A DNA stretch of 64,000 nt. Origin: Strongylocentrotus purpuratus (Eukaryota; Echinodermata; Echinoidea; Camarodonta; Strongylocentrotidae). Shown here piece by piece: positions 10,300-24,088 of this stretch; position 1 is the stretch's first letter, and every line of letters starts with the position of its first letter. Both the position numbers and the translations under genes were made by a program. The stretch covers positions 6,120,519 to 6,184,518 of the forward strand of contig NW_022145613.1 in the NCBI RefSeq assembly GCF_000002235.5. Direction: 5' to 3'. A model generated the notes under the pieces. The model made no database searches. It was not told the origin of the DNA and saw nothing but the letters and a program-made list of their open reading frames with translations.

Positions 10300-10665
10300 C
10301 GTATACGCTCTTCCGAAACAGCGAGCGATTGGGAAGCAATAGCCCGCTGTTGCTAAAGTGCAACATTTTTCGACCATCGTCTGCCTGTCGTATACTCTAA
10401 GATCAGAAATTATTATACAAGTATAACAACCACACAGTCACTATTGCCTCTGCATATCTGATGTATAGAGTTTATTTCGTGACAACAGTTTCACAGACAG
10501 AACACTTTTCTATGGTTACATTTTCTTGAGAAAGTCAGGATCGCAATTTATACTTGTACTGTACTGGATTGTGTACAGTCTGAAAACTAACACATCGTAC
10601 ACTCACCGAACGTACAGCGGGTAAATCGCCGTTCGAAGTCGGGGCTCTGTTCCGCTAGCTATGCG
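10300..10665 (+). promoter_or_regulatory. Possible promoter and non-coding first exon ending in a splice donor
   Basis: CpG-bearing, more balanced composition than its surroundings, ending in GCG then GTAAGTAAT, a strong donor consensus (GT at 10666). No downstream acceptor or coding exon can be assigned, so this rests on composition and one splice motif. Confidence 0.2.
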
Positions 10666-11879
10666 GTAAGTAATAAGCAGTGTCATGTATGTATTTATAT
10701 TTAGCTTGAACCCACTTTGACATTTTTTTTATTCAATTTCAATTCAGGCGAAGGGAGATAGAATGATACTAATCCGATTACATGTACTCGTGTATGAATC
10801 TGCCACTACTGTGCTGTATGATATTGGCGTATAATTGCTTGAAGAGGCCTGTACCATGCATGTACTGAATCGCTGAAGATACTGAATGGAAAGTTTCTGC
10901 AAATGTTGCTTTTAAGATTTTCATCTGATTTTTATAGCTGTTCTATGAAAACAAAATGTGTGTGTGCATGACATGCTATTTTAGTCCAACCCGATATATG
11001 GTTGGTTTATACTATGATTTTGATAGAAATAGAAAAAAGAGAGAAACGGATTAGTGAAAGTTTGAGCAAAATCCAAATAGGAAAAAGAAAGTTATGATTT
11101 TTGTTGGATATTTTTTAGTCAATTAAACACAAATTTGCAGCTATGTGCATGATTCATCCCCCATTATCTTGTACGGGAAGTTTCACAGCCTTCCATTTTC
11201 TTAGAAGGAATAGATTGGTTTCATACAGAGATTGTGTAAACACATATATGTTTAGTGATCATAATTATCTAGGATGCACGAACGATTGGAATTTTCTGTA
11301 GAGAAATTTATTAATTTTCTGTTAGTAGGCCTACAGAGAAAACAGGCGAAGGAGATCAATTATGTCACAAAGTTGTCTATTTGCATTTGATTGATTGCAG
11401 TTTTAAACATTCACAACTTCCTTCTTTTAATCGCGTTTTTCTCAACTTTTGTCCAATATGTTTTTTTGTCTTCTTCTTCTCGTAATACTGACTAAATGTC
11501 GGGGTCGACTTCCCCTTTAAAAGAATATTTTAGTGGAACCAGGTGGGTGTTATTTATAGAGAGACACCTAATGGGAAAAGCAAACAATGCATCGCTGATT
11601 TTCTGCATCTGGTGTGCTTTCTGCCCAAGGAGCGATGGTATCTGATATTATCATCCAACATTAGATTAATAAAAAGGACATAATAGATAAATGCTTTGCA
11701 AACACAGCTATATGAAGGTCACTTTCCATTCTCTTCTTTGGAAAAGTGGACAAACCATATCCATTATCTCTGTGCTATTAAGAAAAAGGCAACGGTTCCG
11801 ATGGATTTGTAATTTCTAAAATCACTCTAATAAATTGGGATCGTGTTTCAAGCTCTCCCCCAACCCCAACAACAAAAAA
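10666..11879. other. Intergenic or intronic, no gene seen
   Basis: AT-rich; no repeat family recognised and no supported frame. Confidence 0.55.
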
Positions 11880-11896
11880 GGGAGAGGGAGAGAGAG

Positions 11897-11945
<49 letters not shown>
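11880..11945. repeat. (GA)n microsatellite
   Basis: GA dinucleotides with two GGAG interruptions. Confidence 0.95.
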
Positions 11946-11950
<5 letters not shown>

Positions 11951-12599
11951 CAATTAAATTAGGAATTTAAAAAACCGTTGAATTTGGAATTAAACTAAAA
12001 ACAGATACAGCTGTCTGAGATATTATTAATTAGCACATTTAAACCTGTTTCCATGGCACAGATCTTGCATCGACATAGTACAATAGAGGGCTTTCCACTT
12101 TCTGAATTATGCGAGTGAACGAAGCGAGCGAAAGAATTGTTATACATATTCATTGCTAACTGTAAAGGGGAAAAGGCATGCTATTTGTAATCGAAACATC
12201 ATACAAAGTAGACACATACTACGAAGGTCTGCTTACTGCTCGAAAATGAGGTGGCGAGTGCATGAATATGAGGTGTCAGTTGAGAAAATTTTGATAATTT
12301 AATATACCGGGGAGATGGGCAGCGCTGGCAGCCCTCACCCAGTTGCCTCGTACGCTAAAAGTGTATTGCTATTGTCAAAATGCAGATGAGTATAGGAACA
12401 CAAAGGTGAGGGGTTCGACAAGTATTTAATTATTTTTCCCCCCTCATATAATTTTTTAAAAATCTTTTCATTATTATTTCATTTTCAATCATGTGACACG
12501 CAGACGTTCAGCAGCGTGCATTTTTTCAATGCTCTTATCTGACAAGCGAAATAGATGAAAATCAATTATGCAGTCCTTTCTTCCCTTGGTCGACCAAGG
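11946..12599. other. Intergenic, no gene seen
   Basis: AT-rich sequence without a supported feature. Confidence 0.55.
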
Positions 12600-13215
12600 A
12601 TCATCCTGTTCCCTGTGGTTATTATCTTGCCCTATATTTAGTCTCTGCCCTTCTGTCTCTCCTTGTGCATCTTCCCTCTTTGACTCCTCTCCCCTCTCGA
12701 TTCTAGCCTTTCTCCTTCCACTTCTGTCTCCCCCTTTCTCGTCAGTCCTCTTTCCCCCTTGTCGCCGCCTGTCTGTCTCCTCTCTCCTCTCTCTGAGGCT
12801 CTCTCCCTCTTACCACTTTCTTCTCCTCCTCCTCCCTCTCCCCTCTTTCTCGACTTCCCCTGTTCCCCCTCTGCTCCCTCTGCCCCCCCCCCCTCCTTCG
12901 CTTTATCGGTGTTTTCTGCCCCCTGCCTATCACTATCTACGTTACTTTTGTCTCGATATATTTCTGCTCTTGCCATATTTTCAAATGAATTATGAAGGGG
13001 TGTCTATCCATTTATTTGTTTCACACTCTCCATCCGTTTGTCTTTCGATATCCTTCATTCCTTTCCTCCCTCTCCAACCCCTTCTATTTTTCTTTCTCTC
13101 CCCCGAGTATCCATCTATGTCTACCCTTGGTCCACACTCTCTATCTAGCCCCCCCCCCCACCCCTCCCCAACTCTTCATGCCTCTGCCTGATTCTATCTC
13201 TTTCTCAATTTGACT
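12600..13215. repeat. Long degenerate polypyrimidine (C/T) tract
   Basis: About 600 bases strongly biased to C and T on the + strand, densest at 12640-12910. Overlapping frames on both strands (Ser/Leu/Pro-rich one way, Arg/Glu/Gly-rich the other) follow from composition. Confidence 0.85.
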
Positions 13216-14297
13216 TGTATTTCTGCCCGTATACTGGAAACGAACGTGACATAGGTACGAAATCAAGTCTGGCTACGACAATATCATTTCCGATGAAACA
13301 CTAATATAAAAGCCCATGGCACGGGGATGCTTCTCTAGTATGAACTCCGTTGATACCTCTTCCCTAAAGTGCAATTATGACCTTTTCATCAGAAACCAGC
13401 ATGATTACAACGGTGACAATATATCCATCAATCGTCTGTCTTTCAATACATCACTCCTCGCATATGATTATTCTAATGGTGCCCTAATGTGTACACACAC
13501 ATTTTGTTATCCAATAGAGTTGTACCCGATACCAATTGATATATCAAAATCACGATTTTTTTCTAAAGTAATGTTTCTGTTGGATCTTGCTTTTAATACA
13601 TTTTTCTTAAAAATAATTGAACTGTAAATGGCATTTTATAATGACTGTGTCAATGATGACGTATATGCTGTTTTTTAGAGAAATTTAAAAGACAAGTTGT
13701 CGGAGTCAAAATATTTTTGTAGTGAAAATACTGAAATAATATTTTCTGCTCCATTCCTGTTTATTGTATTCATGTTTACCAAGAATTTTTTGTATGGCAT
13801 TGTTGTACTATGGACACAAGTACGATTGAATGACTTACAACTATACACATTGTGCAAACAAAAAGCAGCTATTCATTCATTTAAGTATTTCATGCAATAG
13901 AGAAGCTGCAGACCGCAGAAGGGGAAACCCATTTCTTTGTTTGTTGTGCGAACAAGAAAATAGAAAATTCGAAATAGGCAGGGTCTTTCGACTCCAATTA
14001 CTCCAATTTAATCTAGGGTTACAAGTTACCTTATATTTATAATCAAAGGTTGGTCATACAAAACGATGATCCTGGTCATATTTTGAAAAAGCAAAAATGT
14101 CATGATCATTTTTCATTTCTTCGTATCCCAGTGCGTTTCGTCAACACGTAATCATGATAACATTTCTGACCAATAAGAAATATAATACAAAATATATCAC
14201 GGGAAGAATAATAATGAAGGGATATTTCGTACAAACCTTGTATTTTTAATCAATTTACTTACTGACGCTTTATCTCCTCCCTGTATCTCACTTCTTT
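13216..14297. other. Intergenic, no gene seen
   Basis: Only short chance frames; no domain or motif recognised. Confidence 0.55.
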
Positions 14298-14426
14298 ATC
14301 AACACATTTACAATTTTGGCAACACATTTACTTTTACATTATACAGCCAACAACTTTACCATGAATTGGGGACAAATTTAGCTTTACAGTCAACAACTTT
14401 ACCTTGAATTGGCAACAAATTTACCT
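14298..14426. repeat. Short degenerate tandem repeat, about 43-base period
   Basis: CAACAACTTTACC(A/T)TGAATTGG occurs twice 43 bases apart (14348, 14391), preceded by a more diverged unit. Confidence 0.7.
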
Positions 14427-16076
14427 AGGAAATGACGCTATTTCTTTCACACACACTCTCCCCCTTCCCTCCCTTCCTTCATCTCTCGTCCTTTTCTCTA
14501 TATACTCTCTACACAATTAACACTCGATCCCGTTCGCTCATAGTCATACCTTATCTCTTTCTTGTTTTATACTCCTTGCATACGATGGCGCTATAATGTA
14601 CGAATATATCGGCATTTTGATGATAACTTAGTTTTCTTCTTTCCCAATGAATTAACAATTTTCGCACCGATCTAATCAACCGAAATTGATTTGTCAAAAG
14701 AAAAAGAATAATTGGTCAGCGCACGATTGAGGCTCTGGGCGTGCATAAACCGCCATTTTGAAACTCGTGCGTGAAATATTTCTCGCCTGATGACATTCAT
14801 TATGGACATCCTGATTTATGGTTATTTTTTCGTATGTTTCTACCTTCATCGCGTACAGAATATAATGAAGTCAAAGAAGTACTGGAGGATGTTTACGTTA
14901 GTAATCTTATTTCGTCGCTCTCCCAATAGCAATAACCACATCAATCACTATTCAGGTGATGTAAATGGGTATACTTAGTAGGATTATTTTCTTGAAATGC
15001 ACTGTGCGTTGATAACGGCTGCTAGGTGGAGCTAAAGCTAGGGTCATAATGTCCAAAGCTCTTTGTAAAGCGCATACTTATAGGGACGTTATATCAGGGT
15101 GTTATGCGCTATAAACAATTAAAAACAGTATTATATGATTATCATTATTAAACATTGAGCTGGACGTCATTCATTTCATCTCAAAGTTATCATTCGGCTT
15201 TTTAATCCTTTTTTGAAATATGGCTCGAGAAATAAGTCCGAAATGTCAGCATCCATGCATGTCCGTGAGTGTATACTAAAGAGATTGCGTGGACGGCGAT
15301 ATTATTATAGAATTCCGTGGAAATGACTATTCTATGATGATGGTCTGGGATTTTGGTGTTATTTGTACTGCAGCAAATATATTTCTAGTGTTCCAATCTT
15401 ACTATTGCTTGATAATGCACAGTGCATGATACCCGTTGCACACGAGGCGTTATTCACAATGCACTATGTTTTATGCTAAATGCTAATCAAGAGTATGAAG
15501 GCAAATTGTGAAAACGCCTGCGCACTTTTAATGTTGCACTCACCTTTGTGTATTATGTACTGCAAGAGAAGGTTGAATTCTGGGGAGAGGTGAAAAATAA
15601 TTTGTGAGCGTTATAATTGTTATCAAAGCCATGCTTTTCAGTTCAGGGAACATTTTTCTCTGATGCGCTTCGATACACACAATGAAACACTTATTGTCGC
15701 CTCTTCCCAGGACTGTATTTGCCTACTATGGGCAAGGTCTTGAAAGGAGTTGCAGTGTATAATACTTTGACCTAGAATGTAGGAAAACATCCATGCCATT
15801 TTTAAAAGATCAGCGTTAAGTGGGCAAAGGTAACTTAAATGTCAATGTAGGATCATTCTAGTAAGCTTGATTACACAAAGTAGGCCCTACCAGAAACCAT
15901 AAAATTTTCCTCTAAGTATTTTGACTAGGGAGAATCATGCAGGTGATGTTATATCCATAGATCGATTGGGTAGGTTTGTTTTATCCCGACATCTCTACAA
16001 ATATTCATCCTATATCTCACCAGGGTTAGATCAAACATCCATTTACTCATCTGCACATGTTGTACAATGGCGTCTC
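14427..16076. other. Intergenic, no gene seen
   Basis: AT-rich. No supported coding region or recognised repeat. Confidence 0.5.
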
Positions 16077-16106
16077 CCAGTGGCGGAGGGGGGGGGGGGG
16101 GGGGGT
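16077..16106. repeat. Poly-G tract beside a CAGTGGCGGA motif
   Basis: A run of about 20 G directly after CAGTGGCGGA (16077 onward), which resembles hAT-type terminal sequences. No partner terminus was found. Confidence 0.5.
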
Positions 16107-16847
16107 TGAGTTTAACAAAAATAGTGCTCCAAACCCCACCCCCATTGAACCATTTTTTAAATAATTGTGTTCACAACCTAGACAGTTATATCATTACCCC
16201 GCACGTCGAATTCGGGATTACCCGCACAATATATGCACATTCTCCACTCCCTTGGGAGTACTCCTACCAGGTTTCATTTTACAGACGCTCAAAATATTGA
16301 GCGTTTCCATATTATACAGTAAAACGTGGAAGCAGTTTCATTGCTTGCTTATCGTACACTGTAACGTAGAAATAGGGGCGAGAAATTGCATTAATTTATA
16401 TCAGTATTATGAACTGGATGTCCTTTGGTAAATAACAAAAAGGTACAAGCAAGATTTTGTTTGAATGAACCAAATAGAGAATAGTTTTATTTAAAACAGA
16501 CGCTTGTTGATAGATTGAATAAATGAAGTAGAATGTACTTGATTTTGCAATCTAAATATAGCCTAGATGTTGGTAAGTAAGTATAATATAGTGAGGATAA
16601 AAAAGAGAAATCTCTCAAGCGCAGAATTTCACACCTGACTCATCCGTGGGCGTTTGCTCATGAATATTCATAAAGCAGGTGTCAACGAGCAATCAATTTG
16701 AATCGATAGGCGTAGTATTGAGCTCATTATGTAAATCCTGGGTAATCTCAAGAGGAATTACGTGTCGGATCTTCTTCTTCAAGGATCAAAATCTCATTTG
16801 TCTCTGCCTTGAGATGGACAATATGGACAACGTGGACAAATTTACTT

Positions 16848-16850
<3 letters not shown>
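16107..16850. other. Intergenic, no gene seen
   Basis: No supported feature. Confidence 0.5.
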
Positions 16851-16882
<32 letters not shown>

Positions 16883-16892
16883 TCTCTCTCTC
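16851..16892. repeat. (TC)n microsatellite, start of a C/T-rich region
   Basis: TC dinucleotides; C/T bias continues to about 17300 and produces the Ser/Leu-rich frame there. Confidence 0.95.
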
Positions 16893-17299
16893 CTTCCTTC
16901 CACCTTCTCTCTTTATATCTCCACCTCTTCTGTCAGTCTCTATGTCCCTCCTCATGTTTCTATTATTATCACCTTCATCTTTATCTCTCCCACCCCTCTC
17001 TCTCTTCAAATCTGCCCTGTCTTTCTGATAGTTTCTATATCTCCCTCTTTACCTCTAGTACTAGTAGATTACATATCACGCACTTTCCCCATGCCCCCCC
17101 TCTCTCTCTCTATCTTTGCTTTTGTCTCTCTGTCCCCTTCTCTCCGATATCTTAAATTAACCTCCTCTTGGCGTTCTTTAAATATGTTTGATTTCTTTAT
17201 TCTCCGATTCTCACTCCTTTTCTAACCTCTCCTATTATCACTCACTAATTATTTATCATTTTTATCTCTATCTTTCCATCCTGTCATTTCTCTCCTTTC

Positions 17300-18908
17300 A
17301 TTAATGATTGTATATCTCTATTGTGCACGATCGGGTTTCACCATCATGCCTGTATCGGGGAAAACAATTCCACATCAACAAGAAGCAATCCTTACATACA
17401 AATATTACCCACCCAACCATACACCAAATATATCCATGACTTGGCTGCTAAGTAATTGCATAATAAGCACGAGGAAGTCGTGCTGCCATAGCTCATGTCA
17501 AACGAACCCGAGGCAAGGCTTTTTAAAAATGCTCTGAACAGAATTCACACAAAGGGGGAAGGCGAGAAGATTGATGAAAAAGCAATTATCTTGTTACGAA
17601 TGGTAGATTCAAGATGCATTTTGAGTCCCTGACTATCTATCTTAGAGACAGCAGCATTAAGGGCAACCGTGGCGTAGTTATGAGGGGGTGGCACGGGGGG
17701 CACGTGCCCCCAATTGAAAAACATTAAAAAAAGAGGGAGGAGGAAAAAAAGAAATGGAGGTGAGAGCGCGGGGAGAGATGAAGAAAGAGGGCAAAGAACG
17801 TGAGATAATATATGGAGGAAGATGCTGGAAAGTTCTCTCTAGTTTAGATTATACTATAATGGGAATCAGTAACGTGGGGACACAGTCATGAAATCTGTTG
17901 TAGGACGTGCTTTAAGAACGATTATCGAAAAACGCTTTGGGGTGCAGTACCCGACCAGGTACTTGATGGAGAGTAAAACAGAGTAGAAAAAGAAATGGAG
18001 AAATCAGTGAAAGATCAAAGACATACGAGAGAGAGAGTGTGTGTCTTGGATTTTTGACAAGCTCATTGTTTGATGTCCTCATATTGTTTTTTTTTTTTTG
18101 TCATTTCAGATTTAAAATATCACATTTAAAAACAATTGAGGCGGGCCGAAAAAAAAAGAGAGCAGTAGGGAACGAGAAACTAGAAATTATTTTGTATTTG
18201 GCCTTTAAAGTAAAGGTTATTTAGGATATGTAGGACAACAAAATCTGTAATCAATTTGATTCTAGACCGTCTAATTACCTCAGGAAGCACACATCTTGAT
18301 CAGATCTATAACTTGACAAACACTTACAGGACACAATTCCCATGCCATACACGTATCATCGTATCTGCCACTTGTAGGCCCTCAAGGGGCGTATCCAGCG
18401 TAGGATGGATCCGACGGACGCCCCTCCCAAGTCTTACGGCACATGTATGTTATACACAAATCAATGAAACCTGCAATGCGTTTGTACCGCATTCGGGGCT
18501 GCCCAGCCACATATTCCGCCTCTGGTCTTGAGATTTGATTCTGTCCAACACTTTTGGTTTATACCACCCTCTTGGTTATACCATCTCCCTGGTATTTCCT
18601 AGATACGCTATTTGTGGCGCACTCTACCACAAAACTTGCCCTCATTTCATACCGACTCGGCCTCGAACTTTACATATTTTTGTTCCTAGTCAAAATTATT
18701 GCCAAACCCTGATGTACCTAAGGTTACAAAGCTAGATTCGTCCTCCGTTTTTATTCCTAGTTTTATTGGCCCTCGGCGACGTTTTGAGAAAGGTTAGTTC
18801 CATTACTGAATGTAGCTGGATTAATTTGCCAGACGAAACTTGGAGATGTTGAAGAAATTATTATTAAAGAGATTGGTTGATGCAGAAAAAATAAGACGGA
18901 GAATGAGT
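17300..18908. other. Intergenic, with a possible hAT-like terminus and purine-rich patch
   Basis: At 17666-17710 GTGGCGTAG is followed by a G-rich segment and CACGTGCCCCC, a pattern seen at termini of hAT-like repeats. A purine-rich stretch follows at 17725-17830. No gene supported. Confidence 0.4.
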
Positions 18909-18922
18909 TAGAGAGGGAGAGA

Positions 18923-18953
<31 letters not shown>

Positions 18954-18992
18954 TGTGTGTGTGTGTGTGTGAGCGAGAGAGATATATATATA
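18909..18992. repeat. Compound microsatellite (GA)n-(GT)n-(GA)n-(TA)n
   Basis: GA repeats give way to about nine GT units, a short GA stretch and TA repeats. Confidence 0.95.
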
Positions 18993-21327
18993 GTGGATTT
19001 TACTATTACTAGAAAATAAAATCAAGTTATGAACAGTATCAATACTACCCCCATAATACCCCGAAAAAAAAAGAAAAAAAAATATTACGTCAATATCTTC
19101 TCGTCTTTCCAAGACGGACCTCGACCACCCCTTCCTCCCCCTTAGTACTTAAAATGAAAGGTGATTTTTATCCCGTGAGTACGTCTATTGAGGAACATCA
19201 ACGGCAACAATTACAGCAAAACATGAACTCCAAACAAACAAACCCAAAACACTTGCTATAGCCCCATATGGCACATTGTACAATCTTTTGTCTGAACTAG
19301 AGTATATACACTTTAATTCCTTACACAACTAAAATAGCGTTACTAATTGAAAGCCCTTTATGGAATAGAACTCTTGAACTTCTGAATTTTCAATGCGTGT
19401 ATGTTAGTCAACCAAGCTTTACACTGTCGTCATGAAACAAAAGCCATTTAGAAGTGGATTCTTCTTCATACAATAATGGCAGTTTATATACATGTATCTC
19501 AACTGATGCGAGGGCACAATCGATATCAATCAAATTGGTATAATCAAAACGGCTAATTATAGAAACACACCGCCATGACAACGGTCATGCAACCAGCACG
19601 ATGAATGCACATCGCCTTCGTTAAATGTAATGCATTTTTTATGGGAGGGGCGAAAGGAAAAGGTTATTATGGTTATGACAGTGATTTTATGGACTCGTAT
19701 CACTTTAAAAATGATAATAAAAATAAAAAGACAACGCATAATACCGAGGAATATGATGGTAAATTGTGATTTGATTTGTTTCTTTCTTTGATTCTGATTT
19801 TTAATGCCCTTATGGCTACCAACGGGCTCAAAAATTTAGCTTGACATTGTAGAAAATTAGGAAACTCTTATTGAATTTCAGTTCGACAGCTTTATATCGC
19901 AACCATAATCACGATAAAGGCAATTTAAGGGCAATAGTGTATGTCTTTTTGTTAAATTTTCTTTTATTAATAATTTTATCACGTTACCCATTTATTACGA
20001 ACAATCCCTTTTGTAAAGGAAAGTTTAAGAGTATGCTGACTAGGGTATACATGCTAACATGATTCAGATTTGTTGAGGGGGGGGGGGGGAAAGCAAAATT
20101 GATGAGTTATATAAACTTTTAATCCTCGAGTGAAAGTAAGTTTGTAGAATTAGGGGCATTGCTCTTCAAGATATTTTTTTGTTGTTACTAGAAATAGTTT
20201 CCCCGTTTTTTTGGGACCACATATTTAGCCACATAGGCCTATTAGTGTTTATAATGCCCATCTTTGTAGAGCTTTGGGGGCGTGTTTTTATTTTATATTC
20301 AGCCTCATTGAAGGTACCGTATTGGTTCTAAATCTCTAGATTCGCATTATTTCGTTCTTCTATTCCATACTCCCCTAATCCCAAGGTAAAATATCTTCCC
20401 CGCCGCCTATTTCGTATAATGACAATATCAGTATATATTTCATGTTCAGTTTAGATATTGAATAAAAACCACACAAATTATTCGCTTTATTATGTAATGT
20501 TATTTAGTTAAATACACTATCACCCTGTTATATTGTTTTCTGCCCTCTATCTATTACATCTATGATTAGATGGCTTTATACAGACAACAGACATACATAG
20601 AGTACCGAAGTGCCTGTGCATGAGATTCACCGCGTAATCATTCAAGCAACGGGCTGGAGCAGGCCAAATTCGTCGTGATCACCAGTCCATTGTTTAGCAC
20701 AACAATTGTTGTGAACCAGTAACCTTGACAGCTTGGCCAGTATGAATTTAATTTTGTATTATTCCCCCCCCCCATTCAATTTTGATTACACAGCGATAGA
20801 TTTGAAGTGCAGTTGAAAATCATCCTTCGCCCTCCTATCCATTGTACACAGATGAAGCACTCGCTTAATTATCTCCGCTGAATTACTGAATGGGTATCCA
20901 TCGATGTCAGATGTTGTCATTAGATATGTAATTACTCGATGACAACGTCACCATGGGAACCGCGTCCGTAGTTCCGCAGTGACATAGTCTAAGAGCTCAG
21001 ACCAAACACTTTCAAGGCAATCGTTGTTTTAAAATGTATTTTTGTATTAATTGTTAAAAATCTTTACCTGTGCATGCTTAGTGAGTAGGCTTGCATGAGG
21101 TGCATGTGGCATAGCGGCAACAATATGCGCACATTGTTTGCTCAAATAGAGATTAGGTTTATACAACTTCTAAAACGATTTGATAATGATAATTTCACAA
21201 TATATAATTTAACGATACAAACAATTCTCAATTGAAGTTTCCATTCGACGAATGGTTGCGGTGAAATATGATTTATTAGAATATTGTCTACTAACCAACT
21301 AAACTTCCTCAAGAGAATAGAAGTAAA
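18993..21327. other. Intergenic, no gene seen
   Basis: AT-rich with a 12-base poly-G at about 20077 and a poly-C at about 20764. No supported gene. Confidence 0.5.
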
Positions 21328-21375
21328 GGAGAGAGAGTGAGGGAGAGAGAGAGAGAGAGGGTGGAGAGAGAGAGA

Positions 21376-21427
<52 letters not shown>
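21328..21427. repeat. (GA)n microsatellite
   Basis: About 100 bases of interrupted GA repeats. Confidence 0.95.
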
Positions 21428-21922
21428 TCATGAAGACTGTTTCGAGATATTAATTTGGCGAATAATATATTCTTTCTTTGAAAAATTAGCAATGATCATT
21501 GTGGGTTGTAGGCATAACGCTGATCTTACTTGCTGGATTAAATGCGAGTGAGAAAAGCGACCGAGAGACTTGTTTGGAATCTTATAATTCTTCTTTCACC
21601 TTCATTTCCACTGCTTCCTATTTCATTCTTGTGTTTCTATTTTGTTGTTTTCCAAATAGAGCCGGTCGTACATTGCCAGCGCCCCCGTCGCTTCGCCATC
21701 CCAACTGTTTCTGCCAGTGTGCACAACAAAATGGCGTCTATTTTAAAGTTGGAGTACAGAGGGGCTGACAAATCTGCTTCGTATGTTTGTAACAAAAAAT
21801 AAAAAATAGTTTGTATCTGAAGACTAGCATTTTTTATGACTTGATTGATGGCTTGACATTTTGAGTAATCATACGGGAAATTGCAAGTCAACGTGATCAA
21901 GGCTCGACTACTTATTAGGCCG

Positions 21923-21948
21923 AGGAGTTACCAGCACTGGTAACTCCT
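21923..21948. repeat. Perfect short palindrome
   Basis: AGGAGTTACCAG, a CA spacer, then its exact complement: a 12-bp hairpin stem with a 2-base loop. Confidence 0.85.
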
Positions 21949-22338
21949 TGATTAGGCATACAATACAGATAATAATGACGTACGGATGAAATTCAGATTC
22001 TTCTATGTAATTATGTAATGTCAGTGAAAGCTGTATATCCATGCGTCGAACATGTTTATTACAGTTGCTATGTCCCTGATAATTATGATTGTCGCAAGAT
22101 AATCTGTTATCAGTACTGAACAATCAATATTTTGCCATCAAATATACCAGCCAAACATTAACATGTTCTCCGTCTCACTATCCCTGATTTTTAACTTTCT
22201 CTGTGTTAACCATTTATTGTTCGATATTCCAAAAACAAAAACAAAACAAAAAAATTATCTAGGGATAAAGAGAGGTGAATAAGACAGAGGTGGGAAAATA
22301 ATGGGGTGGACAAGCGAAGTAAGAGGAAAGGGCGAGAC

Positions 22339-22340
<2 letters not shown>
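21949..22340. other. Intergenic, no gene seen
   Basis: No supported feature. Confidence 0.5.
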
Positions 22341-22394
<54 letters not shown>

Positions 22395-22435
22395 CTCATC
22401 TCCTCTGTCCTTTTCTCTCTCTCTCTCTCTCTCTC
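22341..22435. repeat. Inverted microsatellite (GA)n ... (TC)n
   Basis: About 25 GA units (22341-22391), a 21-base spacer, then about 11 TC units (22413-22435). The arms are complementary. C/T bias continues to about 22640. Confidence 0.95.
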
Positions 22436-22639
22436 ACCCCTTCCAATTACTCCTCTCATATCCATATTTTCCACCTGTTTCTTCTTCATCCTCTTTCACC
22501 CACTCTCTGCCTTCCCTGTCCCCTCTCCCTTCATCTTGCTTCAACTCTCTCTCTCCCCCTCTCTCGCTCCTTCTCATTTTTCTATATCTCTCAGAGTTTC
22601 AGCCATCTCATTTAATTCACTCCTCTTATTCTCTTTCTC

Positions 22640-23930
22640 CAACGGTGTCCCCTTTTATGATCCTAATGATTTCCTGTTTACATCCATTTCTGTTTTCTGA
22701 ACTCGGTGCATGCATTTACCGAGAGTAATTGCTTGCTTGATTTAATTTATCTATTTTTCTAAGTCAACCCGCAATTCTAATGGCTATCATATCAGTTGAT
22801 TATTGGCAATTTTTGAATTTTTATTATGTTCTATATAATTGAACAATTAGCTCTGTGCTGTATATCATCGGTAGAGTCATTATACGTATTAGTGTATGCC
22901 ATTAATAGTCAAACTCTCTTTTTTGATTATTAAGAACTTCGCATTTGAGGAAATTTTGCTTCTTAAAACTACATTACATGAAAACCCTATAACTATCTCC
23001 CTCCTCTGTTATGTTTGCATGATAGGCGTATGTTGCTATGTAAATGTTTGTTCGAGATTTTCCACATATTGAAATAAATGAAAAATAATAATGCGATATG
23101 AAATCAAGTAAAATATTATTTTTTATAATTTACTTCCAAGTTCAGAAAGCGGAACTGAAAGGAAATTCCAAGGAAGAGGGATGTCTCGGATATGAATATT
23201 ATCTCAGCTGGTCACCTTCAAATTACTTTCAAACACATTATATTATAGCGTCTTTGTTAAGTCATGGCAATGGGGGTAAGACTTGCAATCAAGACATTGT
23301 GCAATTAAAAAAAAGTCAAATATGTATCAAGTCATAAGGCACGTAGGTTCTGTTGGGATCTCCACGTGTCATGGATCCTTGGTACGTGTATTGATATTTT
23401 TGATGTAATTCAAACAATATGTGAAACTCTGCCCTTATATTATCTGACTACACCACTTCATAACATTTAGCCTCCCCTTTGTTAAACTTCCTCATGAGCT
23501 GCTAAGAATTGTTTGCACGTTGAGACTCCCTCTCGAGTTTCTTGTTATTATTAGCTAAATCAACAAAGAATGGTTTCGATATATACTTGTATGTGTCAAG
23601 GTCAGAAACTGTTCATCTTCTATACTATTTAACCGGCAGGGCTTCCTCTTCACACATCCAAACCTCTGACCATGCCATATCTTCATTTTCTATCCACACA
23701 GTGAACTGGACCGGGATGAGAGAGGATGTCTTCAGCTAGATGTGTCCCTGTCTCTACATTGTGACGGGTAAGTTAGTTACTAACATTGTGCATAATTATA
23801 TACTATACCCTGTGCGCTTGGAAAGACCTGTATAAAGCGCCCTATATCATTAATATTATATCAACCATACCGCACCAGCTAGACCGAGACAAAATATGGC
23901 GACATCCGTTACACCGCCTACCAACTCCAT
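22640..23930. other. Intergenic, no gene seen
   Basis: AT-rich, chance frames only. Confidence 0.5.
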
Positions 23931-24088
23931 GTCGACTACAAACCGACTCCAAACCGACCTTGCCATTGGGGATAATGTAATTTTGAGCTCGGTCTGTCGT
24001 CGGTCTTTTGTGTGCTTCGTTGGTCTGAACTGATGGGCGGGAATTACCCGGTTGCGAGCCGAAGTGGAGTCGGTTTGGCGTTGTGACT
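23931..24088. mobile_element. Palindromic GTCGGTTTGG repeat family, copy 1
   Basis: The left part carries AAACCGACTCCAAACCGACC (23940-23959), the right part GGAGTCGGTTTGGCGTTGTGACT-type sequence in inverse orientation (24066-24088), around an internal GATAATGTAAT. Copies at about 35.4 and 38.3 kb share the arms and the GGTAATGTAAT core. The layout suggests a small inverted-repeat transposon; superfamily unknown. Confidence 0.55.

Noticed and set aside
12568..13213. Overlapping frames of 60-207 codons on both strands
   Set aside because: All arise from the C/T-rich tract, which has few stop codons in any frame.
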